64,000 nucleotides of DNA from Alitta virens (Eukaryota > Annelida > Polychaeta > Phyllodocida > Nereididae): the NCBI GenBank assembly GCA_932294295.1, contig OW028577.1, positions 1,993,001-2,057,000 on the forward strand. Reading direction: 5' to 3'. The notes under the pieces are model-generated. The model was given only the letters and a program-made list of their open reading frames with translations. It was not told the DNA's origin and ran no database searches. This document shows, piece after piece, positions 16,600 through 27,895 of this stretch. Each line of letters begins with the position of its first letter. Positions within the stretch are counted from its first letter, which is position 1. Both the position numbers and the translations under genes were made by a program.

Positions 16600-18300
16600 G
16601 GCATGTGCAGTGGGGCATGAAGTCAGGGGTCTACCCCTACCTATACAGTAGTAGCCACCTCCCTAAATTACAGTTTTTGTGCCCCCGGCTGTTATATAAA
16701 CAATAGTGTGCTCATTTGAAAGCTTAGAACATGAACTTTCCATTTTTGTGGGGTGTCATGTTCAGATCAATGAATTTCTAATTTGCTATCATTCAGTGGG
16801 TCCTTGCCATATTTTCACCAAAGTTAGTACAGTTTTCCTCAGTAAGGTCTTTCTATGGAATATGAAGAGAAATCAAAATTTTGGAAACTCGCATACCCAT
16901 ATTTGGTAAGAAATTTCAATTTTAAGAGAAAAAATCAACTTCTTTGTTTTTGATTTTTTTTCTACAAAAATGATGTGAGTGGTATACTACTAATAATACA
17001 CTTAATAAAATTCACATAACCTCTCTTTCAAGTGACATATGTTTTGTTGGTATCCATAGCAACAAGCAAATGAAAATGTTTACTTTAGCAACCAGTGTCT
17101 CTTCAATTCTGTGATCAATGTAATCATTAAGGATGTAAGCATCCATCATAAATACCTAAATATGTTATATATTATTTCAAATTTTCAATAAAAATTACTT
17201 ATATAGACCAGTCAAAAGATTTACATTCACAATAATTAATTCGGTTTAATTTTATTTCAAATTTGATCTATTTTTAGAGCTAAATGTAGCAAACTTTCAG
17301 GCAAAAACGAGGTCTTTGTTCAATTGAAGCTTAAGCATTTGTGTTTATGTGCATGTTATATTGTTGATAAAATGTTAATTATTGCTCATATGTTCATCTT
17401 TTCTACGATCCCAATTTATCTGTATCCATGGCAACCATATAAACAAATCCAATACTTGTTGGTGACACATAAAGGGTTGATGGTCATATTACACATCATT
17501 TTATTCCCAAGATCCTCAACTGTTTGAATATTTATGTTTGCTATGTCAAAACAGGGAAATAAGGGTTATAAAATTTTTTTCCATGGCAACAAGTTCCTTC
17601 ATATTTAAACCCAATATTAAAATTAACTTTATCCTCTAACTTTGGCAATACAACTGAAAAATGTTTGATATTTGGTAAAAATGTTCAAGTATCTACAGCA
17701 ATTGGAAACAATATAAAATATTTAAAAATTGTATAACCCTGTTGCCATGGTAACAAAACAAATGATGTTTTGGCTAATTTTTACCAATAGTACCTATTAG
17801 AAGTTTTTTTCTTTATCTAAGTTATATATATTATCCACACAAATAAGGCATGCTTTGGCACAACCAACACCTGCCCTTATCATTCACATGATTTCAGTTT
17901 TGTAAATAAATAATGCTGCCATGACGACGGGTTTGAAATGTAAGTAATGTTTCAGTGAATTGTGCAGTGACTAAACTTACACATTACTGCCATAAATTTA
18001 TACTTATAGCAGCAGTGTTTGTTCGAAATTTTATAATTGATATCATGCAAGATAGGGGAGCTTTATTCTATTCTTGACAAATAAATTTTGTCAGCAGCAT
18101 GTATTTTGAAATATTTAAGATGGTGTCCAAGATGGCCACTATCAAGCAATAAATGAATATATCTTTGTAACTAATTGACACACAACACAACAAATACAGG
18201 GTCTATGCCTAGGTTTTTGGGGTCAAGGAATTCAGTGAAACAATCTATTTTAAGATATATTTTACAGGAACTGGGATATCCAAGATGGCGTACAATATGG
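16600..18300. other. AT-rich noncoding DNA with repeated X-box-like sites
   Basis: No gene is recognised. Four copies of an RFX X-box-like sequence occur at 17050-17063, 17422-17435, 17577-17590 and 17741-17754; the last (GTTGCCATGGTAAC) is a perfect inverted repeat with 2-bp spacing. Near 18118-18145 and 18280-18312, two similar segments with CAAGATGGC and CATCAAGC occur, the second running into the 3' end of the next gene. Confidence 0.45.
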
Positions 18301-18306
18301 CTGCCA

Positions 18307-20475
18307 TCAAGCGATGTCTTCTGTGAGAGCAGGTTCACAGATGCCACGCTGAGAAAGGTCGATCAGTTCTGACCAGTGCTTGGCTTCAGTGTTGATCTTT
18401 GAGATCTTCTTTAGCCGTTTCTTGGGTGGCTCTCCACGTCTGAAAAATAAATTTAATTTAATATTTTGCAAAGTGATGGCATGTGGGGATTAATTTGTAT
18501 AATGTAATTGGCTGATTACTGCTCACCTGATGGAGAGAATTTTTTTGAGAGCAGATTCTCTGACTTCCAATTCATCAGACTTCATCATAGAGTACAGAAC
18601 ATTCTCGGGAAGCAGAGCGAAAGCATTGTACTTCAAGTTGTTGAAAGCAACAGTTTGTACTTGATCCAACTGCAGCTTGACCCTCTGGATCATGTTGAAA
18701 ATGTACAGTTGCTGATTGTGAAACTTGGTGTCCCTCTTAATTTCAAACCAGCTGACTGCATACACTTGAACAATGTACTTGATGAGTTGGTGGAGATTGT
18801 CATGTAGTTCTGGAGGGTATGCACTTCTTGTCCACAGACACATCAGTCTGATTGCCAGAGTCAGCCATCTGGCATGGTTTAATGGTCCAATTTTCCAGGC
18901 AGCAAATCTTGGATTGACTTGGCCCTGAGAAATTCCACAAACATACTCAAGCAGTAGCCTCTGGTCACTACTTAGATCTTTCAGTGTATCCTCATCACTG
19001 TTTCCAGAGCAGTGATACGTTTTCCGAATTCCACTTGAGGAAGATCCTGTTGGTCGTATTCACAGAGTTTTCCAAGTGAACCAGAGAAAGCAGTTGTACT
19101 TCTAGTGCTGCCATCAAGATACTTGAAAACAGCTCGGAAGGGAAGCTCATTTTGGTGAAGTGAGCAGCCTATGGTGTGCACAAGACCTCCTTCCGATCCG
19201 GTGTTTGTATTCGTGTTGTCAAGGAGTACCGCCTTTACATTTTTAACAAACTTAAATTCCTCTAAAACATTAGCGACTTCTTCAGCAAGACGAACTCCAG
19301 TTGCACCTGTCAGTGGAATGACTCTGTGTGTCTGTTCCACTCTCATGCCCTGGCTCCTTTGTGAAAGTAAGATGGTGCTCAGGACTCCTTCTTTCTTCAG
19401 CTTAATCTCTCCATCTTTATCCTGAACTTCTCTATACAACAATGTATCCCTGTCCACTTTCCCATCAACTCCAATGCATAGCAAATTTTCCAGACCCTCT
19501 TTGTGCCTTTCATCACTTTTCACTTTCATTCTGGCCTTTTCCCTGTCAATTTTCAATTTGTCAGTTATTATTTGCTGAACATCAAGGCCCGGCTTGAGCA
19601 GGTCCATAGCCTTCAGATCCAGCAGGATGGCATTGGCAAGACTTGCCCCAAGATTGGAAGAGACATCTCCTCTGATGAGTTCCATTGCATATCTGGGGGC
19701 CTTCAAAAAACTGTAAGATCCACAGGGTGGCTCGCTTGGACTGAAGTCTTCATCTTCAACATCAAATGAATCTCCTGATTCCGCTGAGCTGAATTCCAAA
19801 GGAATATATTGAGAAGAGGTGGAGGCAAAAGTGGCCAAGTCAACCTTTCGTTGCTTCATAATCTGATTTTGCAATCTCTCTGCTCTAGCTTCAGCTCTAT
19901 GGTCTCTCTTCACTGCAGCTTTGTCAACAGAGCCCAGTTGGAAGGAACCTCTGGCTCCTATTTTGGCCCTCTGATCTCGCAGATACTCCCTGTCTTCTAT
20001 TGGAACTTTCTTTTTTTGGTGGACAATTAACAGCAGGATCATCACAAGAGCGAACTGGTAACTTGCATGTGCAAGCAGAAATGTCAAAAAGCCTGTCCAG
20101 CTTTTCTTCCAAATTCTGTTCCTGTGCTGTTGAAAGCGATATCCTGTTGATCACTTTTGCTTTCTTGAAGCACACTTTATCCACCATTTTCACAACATAA
20201 TATTCATTGTACACAGGCAACCGTGGGTTAACTGCTTCCAAATTTCGATGACATCCTTGGCAATCAGTTTAGCAATCTCATAGTCTTTAGCATCTGGTTG
20301 GCACTTTTGGAGGAAATAACTGTACTGAATAACTTGACGAGTGCTAGGAGGCTCTGTTCTGTTCAAAGGGAAAGGCTGACCAGAAAATGTTTTTGCAGTC
20401 TCTTTTCGAGTAACTGCACATTTCCTTTTCTGCCAATTCTTTCAATATCTGGCAATGTGCTCAACTGGAAGGAGG
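18307..20475 (-). pseudogene. Decayed multi-exon gene of an uncharacterised invertebrate protein family
   Basis: Conserved blocks run from right to left. They include QYSYFLQKCQPDAKDYEIAK (about 20310), VDKVCFKKAKVINRISLSTA (about 20150), LCIGVDGKVDRDTLLY (about 19460), VLLDNTNTNTGSEGG followed by IGCSLHQNELPFRAVFKYLDG (about 19190), and NPRFAAWKIGPLNHARWLTLA (about 18900). The last exon (18307-18439) is preceded by a TTTTTCAG acceptor and joins in phase to the exon ending at 18527 (donor GTGAGC). The reading frame breaks at least near 20235, 20015 (an A-run) and 19010, so it is a pseudogene unless the assembly is wrong. A TTTTCCTCCTTCCAG acceptor near 20466 marks an upstream exon. From memory, similar proteins are widespread in invertebrate genomes and may derive from a mobile element; function is unknown. 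Confidence 0.6.
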
Positions 20476-20881
20476 AAAATCAGTCAATCACATGCATTCA
20501 TCAGCAGCTTCAGCACACACACACACATCGTGCTGCCTTCTACTGCAGACCATAGACAGTACAGTCTGCCAAATACTGCAGCCTTTAAAAACGTTAATTT
20601 TCAGTGAAATGTCAGAAAATAAACCCATTTCACTGATACAGGCTGAGATTTCCCTTTCCTTTTCAAAAAGACCTTGCATACTTAAACAAATTTATTGTGT
20701 ATATGACAAATACCTTTATTTCAGTGCACATTTCAATGGTAGGATTACGACATATATATATATGATAGTAAATCCTCAAATAATTACATCATGCTGGCAC
20801 ATAAGATTGTTTGGGATGTTTTCAGTACCCCACCATCTCTTTATCAAGACTAGTCCAAGGCCACACTTCTGAAATCAACCT

Positions 20882-21101
20882 ACCCTACTGCTGAAAGGTT
20901 TGAAGCTGGAGCTGCCAGATCTACCTTCACATTCTCAGAGTGTTGAAAGGGCTGTGAAGATGACAAGTGAAGCCTCCCATGCGGTTTTTGGACTTGAGTC
21001 GAGGCATAAGCACATTCTGACAAAACAACTTTGCCACCAAATGAGGTCTGCTTTTGTTTCCAAGGGCTCATACATTGAGCATTTTGATTATCTGGACATT
21101 T
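20882..21101 (+). pseudogene. Orphan C-terminal exon of the same uncharacterised family
   Basis: Opposite in strand to the decayed gene at 18.3-20.5 kb. It encodes LELPDLPSHSQSVERAVKMT and then EASHAVFGLESRHKHILTKQ and a stop at 21099-21101. The LP-x-x-PSHSQSVER-x-VK-x-TEAS pattern is, from memory, the C-terminal signature of the same family, which the minus-strand body lacks. It is therefore either part of a second copy or the unflipped end of a locally inverted gene. Confidence 0.45.
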
Positions 21102-22116
21102 AAATTTGTCTAATAGATTGTATTTGAAATACTTCAAATGTTGTTAACAGTTTATTTTACATACTGTGGAAAAAATTTTAAGTCACGCTTTGTGGTTGAC
21201 GAAATGTAAAAATAAGGCTATTTTGTCGCATTATTTTGTTGTGATTTTCAATAAAGTTTCCTCAAAAAAGTATTCAAGCTAGATATTTGAATTTTTCTAT
21301 CTGCCATTGCGATATTACAAGCTTGACATCCTGACTTGTCCAAAGTCAATATCTCAAGAAATGCGAAAAATCAACCTACCCTATTGTGGCATGCTTCAGC
21401 CAAGCGAAAAAAATTGGTCTTCTGACTAGGCAGTTTGTTTCTTTGATGTAATGCCAAAATAAAGTTGGCATGAAATTTAATCACTGTTTACTGTTTCAAT
21501 CAAACAAAATGGCTTCTTATCCAGAATAAGTGAAGCTTGAAAACACAGATCAAGTGGCTTTAGCTAGTTTGAAGAAACATTTCACCCTAATCCTGAAATT
21601 GTGATACTATCACAAACAATATATTTTTTACACCAATACAACCAAAGTGTGTTTTCCTTTTTCTTTCTTTTAGTAGTATATTAACCAATTAAATTGTTAA
21701 AAATAACCAATCTCTTCTTTTGCATATATCTGTCATTTTCATCGTCAGTCAGATCTTAAATACACCTGTCATTCTTGCTATTGCGCTATCTGTCTGTCAG
21801 TTGTGCTGTCTGTCTATGCTGTCCATCATTCTGTCACACTGTTTGTCTATCAGACTGTCATTCAAGCTGTTTGTTTGTTGGTATTGCTGAAAATTTGATG
21901 AAAGCTTGTTACTGTTGTTGATACCAATTAGCCTAATGCACGGACATGAATAGTGTATGTTTGTAACACCTAGATCTATAAAATATAAATGAGAATCCAT
22001 AGAAAGGATGCAGTTACTGTATATACATTATATGACAAACGGTCTAGCTTTGATTACATAATGTAACTTTTACTACATTGAAATGACAAATAGGTCAGAA
22101 CTGACCTCTCTCTGTT
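21102..22116. other. Noncoding AT-rich stretch
   Basis: No gene seen. AATCAACCTACCCTA occurs at about 20874 and again at about 21370, a short duplicated motif. A degenerate CTGTCTGTC-rich segment lies at about 21785-21870. Confidence 0.4.
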
Positions 22117-22306
22117 ATCTATGTATCTATGTATCCATCTATATCTATGTATCTATCTATATCTATGTATCTATCTATATCTATGTATCTATCTATCTAT
22201 GTATCTATCTATATCTATGTATCTATCTATCTATGTATCTATGTATCTATCTATGTATCTATCTAAGTATCTATCTATCCATCTATCTATCCATCTATCT
22301 ATGTTG
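22117..22306. repeat. (ATCT)n-derived microsatellite with higher-order unit
   Basis: About 190 bp of ATCTATCT, ATCTATGT and ATCTATAT blocks. The beginning shows a longer repeating unit of roughly 22-24 bp (ATCTATATCTATGTATCTATCT). Long open frames across it in two frames are artefacts of the repeat. Confidence 0.9.
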
Positions 22307-23457
22307 AATGGTGGTTAGACCAATATCTCTATGTTGTCTGTGCCAATATGCAGCTATACTGGCCAGTAAAACAACATATTGGCCGACTTTCCATATATAA
22401 ACCAGTACCATGTGTGTGCTGACTGGTTTAGCAGAGCTGACCAGTATCACCTACCAATATCAGTATTTATTGATTGGCTGTTACAATTTAAGTGTCGAAA
22501 ATATCTGATATGTGTGATGATGGGTTAACAAAAGCCATATCAAAATCTCTGCAATTTTTTAATTGTTGGAATTAGCCTTCTTGAGTGTTCTATGCATGTT
22601 TGGTTACTAATTCAAAGATTCATAATTTTCATCTACAGTAAAAAAAAATAATGAATATGTCTTTGACCTGCTTTAAAATGATGTGTGTGCAGAAATCACT
22701 ACCAATGTTTTTCTTTTTTTTTTTCTTTTTACAAATAAATCGAACTCTTAGGTTTCCTCAATGTGCAAAGTAAGCAAAGATTATATGTGTAAGTCAGAAA
22801 TTGTAGATCAAAGTGACTATGCCTTCTGGTTGAAGTTCAAAAATGATCTTTGATATTTTAGTTAGAAAAACTGCACGGGACCACGCCCAATCATAAAGGG
22901 ACAGACAGCCAGACATATATGCAAGAAAGAGACAGACAAAAAGACTTCAAGAAAGATTGTAAGACAACACAGAACAGGCATCTTAGCAAGTTATAATTTA
23001 AAATTTATTTGAAATTAATTTGAAATAAATTCTGCCGTATATTTGGAAAATATAAACACTGTAAGAATACTTAATAAAAGAACATTACTAATTTATTTTA
23101 CAAAAACATTTACTTTTTGTCTGATTTGTTAAAACAATGTGGAGGCCCTCGCATTTTATGGAGGCCCTCTTTTTTGAAAGACCCTTTTAATAGAAGCCCC
23201 TTTTTGTGTAGACCCCCTTTTTGTGGAGGCCCCATTTTTTTTGGTTCCACCGGCCCCAGTAAACTTGGCATGCACCTAATTCTCAGTTGATTAAAACAAT
23301 TTTGATACCGATTCGTGGCTGGATGCAACGGGAGCGTCGTATGAATGATTTTGTGGCAAAGTATCACAGCTTGTTCTCCTTTTCACAAAAGATGCAGATT
23401 TGATGAATATTATGGCTACAAGTAAAAGTTGTTCATATAAAATTTATTTCATTATTC
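22307..23457. other. Noncoding DNA with degenerate GGAGGCCC repeat
   Basis: No gene recognised. At about 23139-23235 a degenerate unit of roughly 20 bp (GGAGGCCCTC/GACCC plus T-run) is repeated about five times. At 23316-23342 lies a near copy of a 27-bp piece of the neighbouring coding exon (23602-23630), GGCTGGATG(C/G)AACGGGAGCG. Confidence 0.5.
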
Positions 23458-25908
23458 TCACAAATATTCTTTTATTCTTGCATTGGTCTTGTCGCTATTT
23501 CCAATTTTATCAGCAACAACTGACAATTGGTTGGTGTGAAGGCAACCATTTTCTTCCTTAGCAACCAGAGTGTTCAGATCTGTAATACTAGTTTTAGTTT
23601 TTCGTTGGCTGGATGGAACGGGAGCGACGTAAATTTCTTGTTTTTCTTTCTCACGACGAAAGTTGGCGACTCGTACGAAAGAGACGAGAAAAGCGGTCAA
23701 CACCATCGAGAGGATGAGGGCTGCGGAGAATGCGATTAAGATATAATTGATGAGCTTCAGTTCTACTGGTAGCCATTCTACCACTGAAAACAAAATATGT
23801 ATGATTTAGATTCAGGTTCTTTATTCCACTTGTAAAGCAAGTGAGGAGGGCAGAAATTACATTACATTAATGCAAACTGTACATCGAAAACATAAGCCGA
23901 TATTATGTAAAAGCAACGATAATATATTACCATAAATAAATGGCATTATATTTTCAAAAGAAATGTGCTTGTCCAACAGATCTCCTTAGTCATATAATGC
24001 CAATACTTCAAAAATTGATCACTTTTTGTTGATTTAATTGAAACAGCCTTTATTGCAAATTTTACAATGAAAAAAAAAAAAGACAATTGAATTATTACAT
24101 TCAATGTAAAAGGTCTGGCATAACCAGAATAATGCACTGACTGATAATTTCCAAAACAGAATATAAAATCAGAAATTAACAGTAATTACAATGTCATTAT
24201 CATCACTTAATTAATTAATGCTTAAGATAAATAATATATAATACGTTGTAACTAATGTTTGCCATAGCTCAAGAGACAATATGGGATTGATAGTGTGAGG
24301 GTGATAAATCCCATATTGTCTCTCTCGTGGTTAATAGGGTGGGGGCCTAGCTCAGAGGTAGCACTCTGGGCTTCCAACCGCTGGGTCCCGGGTTCGATTC
24401 CCGGTCGAGCCTAAGTTGGATGGCTGTTTCGTCCTTCGTCTCATTGCCATGGTCTCTGCCTGTCCTAATTAGCCCAACTGGTGCAGAAATACAGGACGTA
24501 AAGCCCTAATCAAACACACACACACACACACACACTCTCTCTCGTGGTTAATATAACTCATCTATACCATGAGACTAACACTCAAACATGTAAACCACAA
24601 TCACAAACTTAATCCAAGAAACATTTAAACAAAGTAGACCAACAATTATGGGTGATTTAATGGAGCATTAGTTAACTAGTCTTAAACAGGAAGGATGGCA
24701 ATTCACATGGTAGCTTTTGCAACGACCTAGCTCTAATTCCAGCCCATTTCATTTGATGGGACGATAGAGTTAAATTTTTTACAAGATTTGGATTCCAACT
24801 AAGTTTTAGAAGAAAAAAACTGAAGTGAGCTGAATGGCTTACAAGGTAAATACTGACATTTATTTCAGACCGCACAAAATTATACAATTAAACAGCTAAT
24901 CACAAGCCAGCATTTGGACTCAATGATACCCATAATTATTGTCTTCCAAATTATTGTTTTTGGAAGATATAAGACATGTTGTGAGAAATATTACCAATCA
25001 CATGGGGTGGGGCCTAGCTCAGTGGTAGCGTGCTGGGCTTCCAACCACTGGGTCCCGGGTTTGATTCCCGGTCGAGCCTAAGTTGGATGGCTGTTTTATC
25101 CTTCATCTCATTGCCATGGTCCCTGCCGGTCCTAATTAGCCCATCAGGTGCAGAAATACAGGACGTAAAGCCCTAATCCACCCACCCAACTATTACCAGT
25201 CACTGCCTCCACTGCAACACACAGCAACCAATTTCTAACTCATGAACTTTCAAATTTATTACTTTATGTTCAGTATTTTATTTGTAGCAATGAAAAGTGT
25301 TAGTTTTTGGTCATGTTTCTCACAGCAAGCCTTATATCTTCCTATGGGCAATATATCATATGTATATTGGACAATCATGAATATAGGTTCTATCGAGGCC
25401 AAATCCTGTGGTCTGTGTGATTGGCTGGAAGAGTTGTCGAGTGGTATAAGAAAACCTCTGGGCAAGATACGTTAAATTAAAGGTGCCTTGTACTCAGGAT
25501 CTATGCTAAGGCAAGTAAAAAGTCCCACCCATGGGGTAAATGTGTAACATGGTGTGGACTCCAAGCCTTATCATCTCATCATTATGTCTATCTCTGGCAG
25601 CTGGTCAATGACATATAGGCTGACTGAGCTTCAGACCCAGCAGCATGGAGACACAGACATATCACTAGGTGACAAATAAGTAATGGTAAGTCCCTAATAA
25701 CACTAACATAATTATAATTGTTAAAACTAGACATGTTTATGTGTTATAACAAGGTTTTATGTGGATTTGCAGTATACAATGTATGTTTATAATACTGCAG
25801 CAAACATTTGTCAATTTAATGCATACAACTAATACCAAACAGACAAATAAATAAGTTAGACATACCTGTGTCAGATGTACTCAGAGTATCAACACACCTT
25901 GTAGACAT
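23458..25908 (-). CDS. Single-pass membrane protein, at least two exons
   Basis: The family is not recognised. The terminal exon (23458-23783) follows a TTTTGTTTTCAG acceptor. It encodes a long hydrophobic segment (INYILIAFSAALILSMVLTAFLV), then a basic stop-transfer stretch (NFRREKEKQE) and a cytoplasmic tail with LNTLVAKEENGC. A candidate upstream exon (25866-25908) starts ATG TCT ACA AGG TGT and ends at a GTATGT donor in the phase needed to join the terminal exon, with a roughly 2.1-kb intron that contains two SINE insertions. The upstream exon has no signal peptide, so other exons may exist further right; treat it as tentative. The layout of membrane segment plus charged tail resembles the gene at 0.3-1.6 kb but there is no sequence similarity. 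Confidence 0.5.
24337..24535 (+). mobile_element. tRNA-derived SINE, copy 1
   Basis: The 5' part is tRNA-like with an A box (TAGCTCAGAGGTAG) and B box (GGTTCGATTCC) of an RNA polymerase III promoter, followed by a family-specific body ending ACAGGACGTAAAGCCCTAAT and an (AC)n tail. It is flanked by perfect 18-bp target duplications (24319-24336 and 24536-24553), proof of LINE-style retroposition and of recent age. Confidence 0.93.
25002..25190 (+). mobile_element. tRNA-derived SINE, copy 2
   Basis: Same family as copy 1, with A box TAGCTCAGTGGTAG, B box GGTTTGATTCC and the same GTAAAGCCCTAATC 3' end. Target duplications of 13 bp with one mismatch lie at 24989-25001 and 25191-25203. Confidence 0.92.
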
Positions 25909-26862
25909 TTTATATTCACATTTGACTCACTATAACATGTTGTGACTATCCAGAGCATGTATATATTTGGTATTGCCCTGGAAATCAATCATGCATGACA
26001 ATTGAACTCTAGCTTAGTAATCCTATTGCCAAGATTATATGAATGCCAGAGTATAACTATAGTATAGTATCTTAAGGATCTCTTTCGAAATTTATTGTCT
26101 TAAAAATTGTGTAACCAATGCTTTTGTCTAACTGTCTGTCAAATTGTTTTCTGAAAATTAATTTCCTTCTGTGATATCACCCCTGAAGTTAATTCGACAC
26201 AAATTTTATATTCTATACCGTATTATGCTGATATTAGGCACACAAAGTAAGAACCAAAAACTATAGAATAGACTGGAAACCATTTAAATAATTTTAATAC
26301 ACATTTATTCACGCAAGCTAATGAATATGTACATATGAATATGTTTTTGTCAAGCAAATTCACAGATTATCAAAATCATATATATGGAATGTATACACTA
26401 GGGTGCGTTTCTTCTGGCAAATTTACTGCAACTCCTCCTGCTGGAAATTCCTAGAAAACTGCATGTCATAGGACACAAAATTCAGAATGTGTCGCAGTCT
26501 CCTGTTTTAATGATGATCATTTTTTTCACCTGTTGTGCTGTTATTTTGTTTTTCAACAATGAATATCTAGCTTGTGAAAAACATTCATGCACTGTGAAAC
26601 CTAAAAATTTTAACTACTTGGTACAAAAAGTTTTTGACTGTTACTGTAATTTCATATTCCAGACATCATAAATTATTCATTTTCATGTGACAGTTAATTT
26701 CAGCATTATTGCCCACTCATAATTGTGCATATTTATAACATGAAAAGGGGCAGGAGTAGCCCCCCCCCCCCGGGGACGAGTAGCCCCCCCCCCCCCCGGG
26801 GACCTATGCTAACACACAGGGGTCTTCAGGCCTAACCTGGAGGGGGTGGATGGCGTATTCTA
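25909..26862. other. Noncoding flank of the Harbinger element
   Basis: AT-rich, no gene recognised. Two long C-runs (about 26761-26772 and 26786-26800, each followed by GGGGAC) lie just left of the transposon and look like a duplicated G/C-rich unit (GAGTAGCCCC...GGGGAC). Confidence 0.4.
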
Positions 26863-27084
26863 AAGCCACTGTCACACGGGGCGGTTGTGCCGTAGTGAAC
26901 CCGTAGTATTACGTAATAGTTGCTGAAATCACGACCCGGCTCCAAGCCGGCGGCCCCAATACGGCCACCGATGGATACCCGGGGATACCCGGCAAGCACC
27001 CGTGGGACCCTTGGCCAAGCCGCGAAACCCGGCCCCGGTAGCCGGTTGTGCCATGCTTGCATGGCACAACCGTAGAAATCTCAC

Positions 27085-27370
27085 GGGTGAAAAAAAAAAA
27101 AAAAATACCCGTGGAAGCCGGCGAGTGACCCGTGAAAGCCGGCGGGTGACCCGTAGAAGCCGGCGGGTGACCCGTAGAAGCCGGCGGGCGACACGTAGAA
27201 CCCGCGAATTAACCGTCCCTAATTTCACCCTTTGGTAAAGCCGGCGGCTTGTTGAGGGGTTCTACGGTTAACCCGCCGGCTTTGACGGTTAACCCGCCGG
27301 CTTTGACGGTTAACCCGCCGGCTTTGACGGTTAGCCCGGCGGCTTCCACGGTTAACCCGCCGGCTTGCAT
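27085..27370. repeat. Left subterminal GC-rich repeat array of the transposon
   Basis: Two sets of units: about five copies of AAGCCGGCGGGTGACCCGT (27115-27205), then about five copies of GACGGTTAACCCGCCGGCTTT (27240-27365) in the opposite sense. CCGGCGGGTT/AACCCGCCGG is the shared core. It lies just upstream of the MADF gene, so it may serve as both transposase-complex binding and promoter region. Confidence 0.9.
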
Positions 27371-27576
27371 AGCAAGCAATCGTGTTTGCCCAGTGTCATC
27401 CTGTGTGGATCCAATGCGACGCAATGACGCAATGAGCTGGGTTTATTATGTAATCACAGTGGGGTACGTTATCCAGGCAGTATATAAAGATTGACCAGTG
27501 GCTATCAGATCATTCAGCATCTTGCTACCAAATTGAGAAGACAAAGAATACACTGCTCCAGAAAATATTTTTTATC

Positions 27577-27861
27577 ATGCCGATGAAGAAAATTACTGCA
27601 CCTAGGACCAGGACAACTGCAGTTCCTGCTGAGGACACAGAGAAATCGCTTTCTTCACTTCAAGCCAGCGATGATGAAGTATCTTCTGCTTCATCAAAGA
27701 AGAAGAGTGCTCTTCCTGTGAAGGAGAAGATGGCGAAGAAGTCTGCACCTGCCAAGCGGACTGTACCTGCCAAGCGGACTGTACCTGCCAAGAGACGAAA
27801 AATTGCCACGAGGTCATCCTCAGATGCTGCCAGCACGGATGAGTCCCAGAAGTCCACTGCT

Positions 27862-27895
<34 letters not shown>

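Larger units (their letters stand above)
2196..16600 (-). mobile_element. Polinton (Maverick/adintovirus-like) element, termini not resolved
   Basis: The gene set defines a Polinton: protein-primed PolB, retroviral-type integrase, packaging ATPase, double-jelly-roll capsid protein and penton. All frames are open, suggesting recent insertion. Limits are given by outermost element-like features, from the RING gene to the end of the 15.9-16.6 kb repeat array; the real ends are unknown because I found no matching terminal inverted repeats or target duplication. No gene resembling the adenovirus-type cysteine protease that most Polintons carry was recognised. Unusual cargo includes the duplicated PC4-like genes and the plus-strand nuclease-like gene. 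Confidence 0.85.

Noticed and set aside
20880..21137. Minus-strand open frame at 20.9-21.1 kb
   Set aside because: The plus strand of the same stretch carries the conserved family signature with a proper stop; the minus frame has none.
22083..22318. Open reading frames in the ATCT microsatellite
   Set aside because: Repetitive Tyr/Leu/Ser peptides in several frames are a by-product of the tetranucleotide repeat.
24337..24412. A tRNA gene at the head of the SINE
   Set aside because: A and B boxes are good, but the acceptor stem ends do not pair cleanly, the sequence continues into a SINE body, and the same head recurs in five retroposed copies with target duplications.
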